DNA of 13,721 bases from an uncultured Oscillospiraceae bacterium (lineage in GTDB: Bacteria; Bacillota; Clostridia; Oscillospirales; Oscillospiraceae), in assembly GCA_910584835.1 (NCBI GenBank), contig CAJUEG010000069.1:1-13721 (forward strand). The letters run 5' to 3'. Each line of letters begins with the position of its first letter. Within the stretch, counting starts at the first letter, position 1. Positions 1 through 5,771 of this stretch are shown here, one piece after another. The position numbers and the translations under genes are program-made. Below the pieces are notes generated by a model. That model was given only the letters and a program-made list of their open reading frames with translations. It was not told the origin of the DNA and made no database searches.

Positions 1-251
1 GGATGTTATTGAGAAATTTCAATCCACGCCCCCCGCGAGGGGGGCGACAGCTGCACGGCCCGAAGCAGGAGCAGGGCGGTTGTATTTCAATCCACGCCCC
101 CCGCGAGGGGGGCGACAGCCGGGGGCCGGGGCGAAGCCGCCGAAGGGGGCATTTCAATCCACGCCCCCCGCGAGGGGGGCGACGGAGCGAACGCTTGAGC
201 GTGGGCAAGCTGATGGACATTTCAATCCACGCCCCCCGCGAGGGGGGCGAC
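1..251 (-). CRISPR. Type I-C CRISPR array, leader-proximal end, continuing off the left edge
   Basis: Four identical 33-bp repeats lie at 16-48, 84-116, 151-183 and 219-251. On the plus strand they start ATTTCAATCCACG and end GGGGGGCGAC. Read on the minus strand, the repeat starts GTCGCCCCCC and ends GTGGATTGAAAT, which is the typical I-C form. CGCCCCCC and GGGGGGCG make an 8-bp stem with a TCGC loop, and the 3' end would give the 5' handle of the crRNA. Complete spacers are 184-218 (35 bp), 117-150 (34 bp, about 85% GC) and 49-83 (35 bp); 1-15 is part of a fourth. Transcription is on the minus strand because the leader and cas genes lie on the high-coordinate side. All repeats are identical, as expected for the young, leader-proximal end. 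Spacer targets cannot be identified by eye. Confidence 0.98.
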
Positions 252-254
252 AGC

Positions 255-283
255 AAAAACAGCCAAAATTTCAAGCTGTTTTT
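255..283. repeat. Inverted repeat at the leader-repeat junction
   Basis: AAAAACAGC (255-263) and GCTGTTTTT (275-283) are perfect 9-bp complements separated by 11 bases. The repeat starts three bases away at 251. It could be a leader-anchoring site for the adaptation machinery or a hairpin at the 5' end of pre-crRNA. On the minus strand the second arm ends in a T-run, so a weak terminator is also possible. Confidence 0.55.
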
Positions 284-378
284 ACAACAATCAGACAATT
301 CTTACAAATATTCCCTCCAGGCTCCCGCTGTTTTCCAAAAATAGGGCCACCTGCTTGCAGAAAACGCCGCAAACTCTG

Positions 379-420
379 GTGCGAAACCGCGGAGATTTCC
401 TGTGCGCTTGCGCTTCGCAC
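379..420. repeat. Inverted repeat at the distal end of the leader, next to cas2
   Basis: GTGCGAA (379-385) and TTCGCAC (414-420) are perfect 7-bp complements. A second pairing within this stretch, GTGCG (402-406) with CGCAC (416-420), is mutually exclusive with the first because both use the last arm. No T-run follows on the minus strand, so it does not look like a terminator for the cas operon. A conserved leader element is an alternative. Confidence 0.45.
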
Positions 421-711
421 CTAAAGCATCAAGACGTCCTGCGGGTCATAAGACGCCTTAGCCCCAAAATGCTCGACCTTGTTTTCATAGCGGTTGCCCA
501 AGTAGTAAAAGCGCAGGCTGTCCTTTTCCAAATCCATGATCTTACAAAGTTTTGCCTGCAGCATTCGGCATTGAGCAGCATCCAATAGACACTCAAAAAC
601 AGAATTCTGCACCCGTTGGCCATAGTTGACGCATTGTTTTGCGATTTGCCGCAGACGTTTGCGGCCGGCCGCATCCTCGGTGTTCACATCATAGGTAATT
701 AAAACCAGCAT
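421..711 (-). CDS. cas2: Cas2, CRISPR adaptation endoribonuclease-like protein
   Basis: A 96-residue protein of normal Cas2 length that opens MLVLITYDVNTED. This is the first ferredoxin-fold strand with the conserved Asp (D8). The remainder (GQRVQNSVFECLLD, then a Leu-rich helix) also matches the family. In the cell a Cas2 dimer bridges two Cas1 dimers in the complex that inserts spacers; its structural role matters more than its nuclease activity. The ORF extends 14 codons upstream, but the chosen ATG is preceded by GGAAG at suitable spacing and gives the family N-terminus. It starts 4 bp after the cas1 stop, so the two are translationally linked. It is the last gene of the cas operon, with the leader directly after its TAG stop. 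Confidence 0.96.
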   Translation of the reverse strand: MLVLITYDVNTEDAAGRKRLRQIAKQCVNYGQRVQNSVFECLLDAAQCRMLQAKLCKIMDLEKDSLRFYYLGNRYENKVEHFGAKASYDPQDVLML

Positions 712-715
712 CCGA

Positions 716-1747
716 TCACTTCCATAAAAACGGTGGGTAGGCGTCCAGATCACCCCGGAGATACCGTGTCAGCAGAAGCGCCTGGATATAGGGGATCATT
801 CCCCATGGGAGCTTTTCCCCCAAGTAGGGGTGGGTTAGCGTTTCCTTCTTTTTTTCCTGCCAATTTTTCAAAAAGGCCTTCCGGCCATCGTCAGTCAGCA
901 GCACAGCACCGCTCTCCATATACAGAAAATCTGATGGGTTGACCTGGTGTGTGTTGATAAGGGTAAGTACGAAACGATCCGCCATGCAGGGGCGAAGCTC
1001 CTCCATCAGGTCCAGGGCCAGGGAGGCCCGTCCCGGGCGGTCCCGGTGCAGAAATCCTACATAGGAGTCCAGTCCCACACTTTCCAGCGCCGAAGCGCAG
1101 TCGTGGGCCAGGAGGCTGTAGGCAAAGGAGAGCATGGCGTTGACGGCGTCCAGCGGCGGGCGGCGGCTGCGTCCATGGAAGAAAAATGTGTCTTGATCGA
1201 CTAAAATCATCTCGTTGAACACGCCGAAATAGGCGGAAGCCCCAACTCCCTCCAGTCCCCGCAGCTCTTCCGGCGACGCCGCCTCTTTGACCTGAGGAAG
1301 CAGCCTGTAAATCTGCTGTGACGCGGCGGCAAGTTTTTCGCTGTCCAACCGCAGGCCATGATCCCGGCGGGTGCGCTCTATGCTCCAGCGGGCGTTGAAC
1401 AGCTTGCCGAAGATCATGGTACGGCTGATTTGACAGCATTGGGCAGAGTCATCGGCGGTGCGGTACTGTGTTCGGCGAAGCAGGACGTTTCCGTTTCCCT
1501 CTCCGCAAACCCGGGCCAGGAATCTTCCCCTGGGGGTGCAGAAGGCCAGACCGATCTGACGCTGAGCGCAGGCTCCCATCAGAGCAGGGGACGCCCCGGC
1601 ATAAGAGAAGGTAATAATATTCTGCAGGGTATGCAGGGGATAGCGGGCAACGGCTTGCTTGTCCCGGTTCGCCACCACATTTTCCCCATCTAAAGACAGG
1701 TAAATATCCTCTGAGAGAATATAGAGGGTATTGAGCAGATGTTTCAT
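716..1747 (-). CDS. cas1: Cas1, type I-C CRISPR integrase
   Basis: A 343-residue Cas1, the usual length for I-C. It catalyses integration of prespacers at the leader-repeat junction together with Cas2, with Cas4 trimming the ends. The N-terminal beta domain opens MKHLLNTLYILSEDIYLSLDG. The alpha-helical catalytic domain has the expected metal ligands: E167 in GLEGVGASAYF, H234 in GFLHRDRPGR and D246 in SLALDLMEE. The start is set by a GGAGG about 7 bases upstream and by an ATGA overlap with the cas4 stop. A longer reading frame to 1843 merely runs back through cas4. All catalytic residues are present, so it should be active. Confidence 0.97.
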   Translation of the reverse strand: MKHLLNTLYILSEDIYLSLDGENVVANRDKQAVARYPLHTLQNIITFSYAGASPALMGACAQRQIGLAFCTPRGRFLARVCGEGNGNVLLRRTQYRTADDSAQCCQISRTMIFGKLFNARWSIERTRRDHGLRLDSEKLAAASQQIYRLLPQVKEAASPEELRGLEGVGASAYFGVFNEMILVDQDTFFFHGRSRRPPLDAVNAMLSFAYSLLAHDCASALESVGLDSYVGFLHRDRPGRASLALDLMEELRPCMADRFVLTLINTHQVNPSDFLYMESGAVLLTDDGRKAFLKNWQEKKKETLTHPYLGEKLPWGMIPYIQALLLTRYLRGDLDAYPPFLWK

Positions 1748-2406
1748 TGCAACTCCTCCAGGTTGGCGGCCAGGTAGTCCATAACCTTCTTGCGACTCAT
1801 CAGCTTGGGCAGGCACAAATCCTTGAGGGAGCAGGCGCTGCACACCTTGGAGGGCCTGACCTTGGGGGTATAGCGCCTTTGATACAGCTCATGCATCTCT
1901 GACAGACTGTCCCGGACCTGCCCCCGCAGTTCAGGCGCAAAAGAGACCACCGTCCGGCGGCGGGGCTCCCCATAGTAGAGCGCCCCTTCCGGGACGGAAC
2001 AGCAGAGCATTTCCTCTAAGCACATGGCCTGGGCGCACAGCTGGAGCTCGTCCGCGCTGTGTTCCTTGGGCTTGCCCCGCTTGTACTCCACCGGGTAGGC
2101 CAGCCACAGCCCATCTCGCCCCCGCAGGGGAACCCCGGCGGGATTTTTAAAAAACTCCACCGCGTCGCATTGCCCGGACACACCCAGCTCCGCCGAGTGG
2201 ATGGCCAGCCCCCTGACGGTCAGCCGGTCGCCCCGGCTTTCCCGGAATTCCTGGTCGTGGACGCGTTCGTGCATGAGATGGCCGTCTGCCGTGCGGTAAT
2301 TTTCGGCCCACTGGTTCTCAATGTGGATCAGCGCCCACTGGCGGCGGCAGAAGGCGAAGTGCTGCAAGCCGGACAGCTGGAGCCAATCCTCCTCGGGCCA
2401 GCTCAT
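1744..2406 (-). CDS. cas4: Cas4, RecB-like nuclease with iron-sulfur cluster
   Basis: A 220-residue Cas4. In I-C systems it associates with Cas1-Cas2, recognises the PAM and trims the 3' overhang of prespacers so that spacers are added in the right orientation. Four cysteines fit the 4Fe-4S cluster: C20 near the N-terminus and C189, C192 and C198 in a CSACSLKDLC segment. The RecB-type nuclease core is visible as D81 (SGQCDAVEF), E107 and K109 (PVEYKRGK) and the QhxxA-type helix at Q122. It overlaps cas7 by 4 bp (ATGA) and has no strong ribosome site of its own, so it is probably translated by coupling to cas7. Its stop overlaps the cas1 start in the same way. Confidence 0.96.
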   Translation of the reverse strand: MSWPEEDWLQLSGLQHFAFCRRQWALIHIENQWAENYRTADGHLMHERVHDQEFRESRGDRLTVRGLAIHSAELGVSGQCDAVEFFKNPAGVPLRGRDGLWLAYPVEYKRGKPKEHSADELQLCAQAMCLEEMLCCSVPEGALYYGEPRRRTVVSFAPELRGQVRDSLSEMHELYQRRYTPKVRPSKVCSACSLKDLCLPKLMSRKKVMDYLAANLEELQ

Positions 2407-3299
2407 CCCATGCGCCGGCAGGTGACGCCGGCCGGCAGGACGGACTCATCCACCGTAACCCGGTAATCCCCATAGGAGCGGGCGGGGGCGGGATCATCCT
2501 TGTCTGCCCGCTCCACCTTCACCGATTCAAAGAGCTTCCAGGCCGGGGCGCAGCCCAGCTCACTGTCGTGCTGAAAAACAATCAGCTCCCGCACCGCCAT
2601 CTTGCCCCGGGCGGCGGAGTGGTCATGTTCAAACATATTGAGGATCGCCTGCCACAGCAGCTCCAGATCCTCCTGGGAGAAGCCGGTGGTCTTGCGGGCC
2701 AGATTGGCGGAGACATAGCCCTCGCAGCGGTAGAGGCCGTAGGGGATGATGTACTTGCGCCCCATTTCAGTCCCCTTTTTCTCCGCGTCGGCCTCGGTGG
2801 TGATGGCCACGCGGGTGATGGTCACCTCCTGGGGCATCACCGGCTCCACGCTGCGGGCAAAGCCCAGCTGCACCGGCCCCCGAATCTGACCGCAGTTCAG
2901 CGCCGCTTTGACAAAGGTGGTCATCACGGCGCCAAACGTCCGAATATCGAAGAAGTTGGCGCACATCCAGTCCCGGATTTTCTCGTCCAGGGCGGGATCG
3001 GCTTTTTTCTTCTCCTTCACATCCTTTTCCGTGACCCCCAGCTCTTTATAGGCTTCGGCGTCGCTGCGGTTCAGGGGCACCCCGTCTTTGATGTAAATGC
3101 GGTAGCCGGCGGAGCCCTCCTTGACCGTCTCCACATAGCTGCGGATCTTCCGCTTCAGGCACACATCGGTGACCAGCCCCAGGCCTGTCTCCGGGTCCAC
3201 CCGGGGCATATTGCCCGCGTCGGGGTCGCCGTTGGGGTTTCCGTTTTCCACGTCGAACAGAATGACAAACTCGTAACGGTTTTTGATGGGCTCAGGCAT
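2403..3299 (-). CDS. cas7: Cas7c (Csd2), Cascade backbone subunit
   Basis: A 298-residue protein of the Csd2/Csh2 family. Several copies bind along the crRNA spacer and form the helical backbone of the I-C Cascade. The N-terminus (RYEFVILFDVENGNPNGDPD, then GNMPRVDPETG) is the hallmark of the family and begins the RRM-like fold. The central KAALNCGQIRGPVQLGFARS and later FEHDHSAARGKM segments are also typical. Its length is normal and nothing is missing. A strong AAGGAGG sits about 9 bases before the ATG, which suits a protein needed in several copies per complex. It overlaps the cas8c stop by 8 bp and the cas4 start by 4 bp. Confidence 0.97.
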   Translation of the reverse strand: MPEPIKNRYEFVILFDVENGNPNGDPDAGNMPRVDPETGLGLVTDVCLKRKIRSYVETVKEGSAGYRIYIKDGVPLNRSDAEAYKELGVTEKDVKEKKKADPALDEKIRDWMCANFFDIRTFGAVMTTFVKAALNCGQIRGPVQLGFARSVEPVMPQEVTITRVAITTEADAEKKGTEMGRKYIIPYGLYRCEGYVSANLARKTTGFSQEDLELLWQAILNMFEHDHSAARGKMAVRELIVFQHDSELGCAPAWKLFESVKVERADKDDPAPARSYGDYRVTVDESVLPAGVTCRRMG

Positions 3300-3660
3300 T
3301 TTTGTTCTCCTCCTTTTTCTGATAGCGGGCCTGCGTCTGATGGTAGTATCCCAGCTGGAACGCCCCCTGCTGGGGCAGGGTCATGCGGTCGGGGAATTCC
3401 TCGCCCAGCTTGGCGGCCAGCTCAGTCAGCTGTTTGCTGTAGGAGATACCCAGTCCCTTGTCCAGCTTTCGCAGGTGCTTTTGTGCCAGATTGATCAGGG
3501 ATGGGAATACTCGGCTGGGGGTGGCCGACGCGGAGTTGAAATATTTGTCCTTGATGGTGGTATTGACGCCGGGGCTGGCGGAGGATTGGATGGCCTCCAG
3601 CACAGAGAAAAGCCGGCCTAAATTGTAGGGGATGCTGGTGCTGTCCTGATTCAGGGACAC
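3292..3660 (-). CDS. cas11: Cas11c small subunit, translated from an internal start in cas8c
   Basis: Inside cas8c, in the same frame, a GTG codon (Val459 of Cas8c) lies 8 bases after AAAGGAGG (the 9-base site AAAGGAGGT spans 3668-3676). Starting here gives a 122-residue protein identical to the C-terminal helical part of Cas8c and ending at the same stop. It is established that type I-C systems make their Cas11 small subunit by independent translation from within cas8c. Its length and position here match that arrangement, with the start just before the conserved YNLGRLFSVLEAIQ helix. Two copies would line the belly of Cascade beside the Cas7 backbone. The ribosome site and start are seen in the sequence; actual expression is inferred from the family. 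Confidence 0.82.
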   Translation of the reverse strand: MSLNQDSTSIPYNLGRLFSVLEAIQSSASPGVNTTIKDKYFNSASATPSRVFPSLINLAQKHLRKLDKGLGISYSKQLTELAAKLGEEFPDRMTLPQQGAFQLGYYHQTQARYQKKEENKNA

Positions 3661-5034
3661 AGTCAAGACCTCCTTTGGTAGATCAGGATGGGGATTTTTT
3701 AAATAATACGCCTTCAAAATGGCGGCCCGGCCCCTGGTGATCTCTCGTTCCGCACGGATGCGCAGGGAGACGCCATTGAGAAGCGTAGCAGGGTAGGGCG
3801 TATCACTCAAAATGGCACGCATGGTTTCGCCGGCCAGACCGGGGGCAGGGGACTTGTCCCGGGAATTCTGGTTTACCGTCTCGTCCAGCAGCTTCCAGGG
3901 GGGAATCGTCTCAAATTTGTCAAAGGAGGGCCTGACGATCTCCAGCCGCTGCTGGTGGGCCTGAATGTTTTGGATAAAGTTCCCGAAGGAATTTCTCAGG
4001 AAGAACCGCACGGACAGCCGGGCGGCGTTGGGGGACAGCCCCAGGACGTAAAAGGTGGTGCTGGGATCTAGTTGTGTCTCGTCAAAGACGACGGGCTTTC
4101 CCAGGCACAGATCCAGCATCATTTTTTGCAGGTCTGAGACAGTATAGGCCGTGGGAGCGCCGAAGAAGCAGGCCGCCCAGGCGCTTTGATAGGCCTTCTG
4201 CCCGCCTGACGCCCAAAACAGCACCGTGGTGTCGCCGATCCTTCCCGCATGATCCCGATCCGCCAGCAGATGGTTCAGCGCGCTGGTGTAGGCAAAGGCG
4301 GCGTATTTGCTGGTGGGGGCGTTGAGGTTCTGCGTACGTCCGTAGGAGCAGAAAGCGTCAGCGTTGAAGGAAACCAGCGCCGCGCCGCTGGACTGGGCCC
4401 CGGCAACGCCTTTGATGGAGGGATGAACCATCTCCGCCGGGCCCTTTTTCCCGGTGACAAGGCAGACCAGCTCCGGGCCGTCTCCCGCCGCGTCGTAGTG
4501 GGCTTGCCAAGCGTCCCGGATCATGGGATCATCCTGAGGGAAGCCGCCGCGGCATCGAAAGACCAGGTTTGCGCCCGCAAGGATATCCTCCAGCTTGTCC
4601 GCCAGGGCTGGGTGCTCCCTGGCCCTTTCCGGGTTCCAGCGGTCAAAAAAGGCCAGCACCGCCCGGGCCGCCGGGCTGTCCACGCCGTCCAGAAGGCGGT
4701 GGTGCAGCGCCTTGCAGGCGGCAAAGCACTCCAAACTCCGCTGGGGTTTTCCCTTCTCATCGATTCCCAGAATGTAGCTGGAGTTATCCCACAAAAAGTT
4801 GGAGGCAACCCCGCTGGAGCGCTTGACCGCTGCGGGAAGGGACATGAGCTGCGGGACCCATACCTTCTTGTTTCCCCGCTCCTGCTCCTCCTTGAGAGAG
4901 GCCGCCTGCTCCAGCTCTCCGGCGTTGTCGATGTACAGTGCATACGAGATATTGGCATCGCTCCATCCGGGACGGGGCAGCTTCCCCTGGGCCGCCAGAT
5001 CTTCGTAATGCTCCACAAGCGCCTGCAGGATCAT
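3292..5034 (-). CDS. cas8c: Cas8c (Csd1), Cascade large subunit
   Basis: A 580-residue I-C large subunit of normal length. Cas8c sits at the 5' handle end of crRNA, recognises the PAM, helps unwind target DNA and recruits Cas3. The N-terminus MILQALVEHYEDL and the segment VASNFLWDNSSYILGID at about residues 76-91 are typical of Csd1, as are the LGLSPNAARLSVRFF motif (331-345) and the C-terminal LGYYHQ (561-566). The C-terminal 122 residues form the Cas11-like helical domain and are also made separately. Translation is driven by GGAGGTGATC ending 2 bases before the ATG, a full match to the 16S tail. It overlaps the cas5c stop by 4 bp and the cas7 start by 8 bp. Confidence 0.96.
   Translation of the reverse strand: MILQALVEHYEDLAAQGKLPRPGWSDANISYALYIDNAGELEQAASLKEEQERGNKKVWVPQLMSLPAAVKRSSGVASNFLWDNSSYILGIDEKGKPQRSLECFAACKALHHRLLDGVDSPAARAVLAFFDRWNPERAREHPALADKLEDILAGANLVFRCRGGFPQDDPMIRDAWQAHYDAAGDGPELVCLVTGKKGPAEMVHPSIKGVAGAQSSGAALVSFNADAFCSYGRTQNLNAPTSKYAAFAYTSALNHLLADRDHAGRIGDTTVLFWASGGQKAYQSAWAACFFGAPTAYTVSDLQKMMLDLCLGKPVVFDETQLDPSTTFYVLGLSPNAARLSVRFFLRNSFGNFIQNIQAHQQRLEIVRPSFDKFETIPPWKLLDETVNQNSRDKSPAPGLAGETMRAILSDTPYPATLLNGVSLRIRAEREITRGRAAILKAYYLKNPHPDLPKEVLTVSLNQDSTSIPYNLGRLFSVLEAIQSSASPGVNTTIKDKYFNSASATPSRVFPSLINLAQKHLRKLDKGLGISYSKQLTELAAKLGEEFPDRMTLPQQGAFQLGYYHQTQARYQKKEENKNA
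3668..3676 (-). promoter_or_regulatory. Internal ribosome binding site for Cas11c
   Basis: AAAGGAGGT on the minus strand, an almost complete match to the anti-Shine-Dalgarno sequence, sits within the coding frame of cas8c and encodes part of its Pro-Lys-Glu-Val segment. It is 8 bases before the GTG at 3660, ideal spacing. Confidence 0.8.
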
Positions 5035-5693
5035 CCGATCACCTCCCCGCTGTCCCGGGTGGGGACCTCCAGCACGCCGTCCCGAAGCGTCGCCCGGAAA
5101 AAGAGAGGGGTAATATTTTCCGAGTCAGAGTAGTCCAGATCCCAGAGCATATACCCCAGATCCCGCACCCCGTTCAGCTCCTCCGGACAGGGCGGCGGGC
5201 CTTCGCTCGCTTTGAAGTGCGCGGGGAACTCCCGGCAGCCCAAATAGGGCTGGCTGTAAAACTGCCCCCGCCTGATCCGCCGCTTGGTGATATCCTGAAA
5301 CTTCCCGGCGTTGTCGCTGGCCGCCGCCTGGTCTGTGAGCTCAAAATGGGCGTCGATGACATAGCGCACATCCCGCAGCAGCAGGGCGGCCCGCTGCTGG
5401 ATGTCCTGGGAAGCCGCGATGTACAGGTCGCCCTTTCCCCGTTCCATCACCGTCCGGGCTGACCGGGCGCTGGCGGTGGACTTCACCTCGTTGCGGCGCA
5501 GGTTGGCAAAGCGGATAGGGGCGCAGACCCAGATGCGGTCGATGACCCAGCGCAGGCCAGGGTGCCAGTAAATGCTTTCCAGAAGTCCCCGTGCAGCGGA
5601 AGGTGTCATCACATCATAGCTGACCCGCTCGGTCTTCATTTCCGGACGGGTAAAGCAGGCGTAGTCTCCCCAGACCTCCAATGAAATTGGCAC
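5031..5693 (-). CDS. cas5: Cas5c (Cas5d), crRNA-processing Cascade subunit
   Basis: A 220-residue Cas5c. In I-C it replaces Cas6: it cleaves pre-crRNA below the repeat hairpin and stays bound to the 5' handle in Cascade. The N-terminus SLEVWGDYACFTRPEMKTER, followed by SYDVMTPSAARGLLESIYWHP, is diagnostic. Y42 and H116 are candidates for the processing site by position, but I cannot confirm the alignment. The start chosen is GTG at 5693, because AAAGGAG lies 8 bases upstream and gives the family N-terminus. An in-frame ATG at 5726 would add 11 residues but has no ribosome site. Its stop overlaps the cas8c start (ATGA). It is separated from cas3 by 78 bp without a visible terminator. Confidence 0.95.
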   Translation of the reverse strand: MPISLEVWGDYACFTRPEMKTERVSYDVMTPSAARGLLESIYWHPGLRWVIDRIWVCAPIRFANLRRNEVKSTASARSARTVMERGKGDLYIAASQDIQQRAALLLRDVRYVIDAHFELTDQAAASDNAGKFQDITKRRIRRGQFYSQPYLGCREFPAHFKASEGPPPCPEELNGVRDLGYMLWDLDYSDSENITPLFFRATLRDGVLEVPTRDSGEVIG

Positions 5694-5771
5694 AGCGTTC
5701 ACTCCTTTCTCATTTTTGATAAGCATATCATATGTTTTGTCCGATAAACAGGGCTGTTTGCAAAATTCTAT

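Larger units (their letters stand above)
252..420 (-). promoter_or_regulatory. CRISPR leader
   Basis: This 169-bp non-coding stretch lies between the cas2 stop and the first repeat. Its repeat-proximal half (about 252-345) is AT-rich, as leaders usually are. It should carry the array promoter and the signals that direct new spacers to the first repeat. Two inverted repeats stand out. One abuts the first repeat (arms 255-263 and 275-283); the other begins one base after the cas2 stop (arms 379-385 and 414-420). I could not pick a convincing -35/-10 pair, so the array may be read from a weak leader promoter, by read-through from cas2, or both. Confidence 0.8.

Noticed and set aside
184..218. 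Possible self-targeting: spacer at 184-218 shares GTGGGCAAGCT with the large-permease gene near 11967
   Set aside because: Only 11 bases match and the flanking bases differ; such a match is expected by chance in GC-rich coding sequence.
3..424. Open frames of 113-114 codons running through the CRISPR array
   Set aside because: They are made of the translated repeat (NPRPPRGGR or HAPREGG) alternating with spacers and have no ribosome site; an artefact of the array.
1747..1843. N-terminal extension of Cas1 by 32 residues
   Set aside because: The extension lies wholly within cas4, has no family similarity, and the internal ATG has a good GGAGG and the family N-terminus.
5694..5726. ATG start for Cas5c at 5726
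   Set aside because: No ribosome site precedes it, whereas AAAGGAG precedes GTG 5693 and the protein from there begins as the family does.
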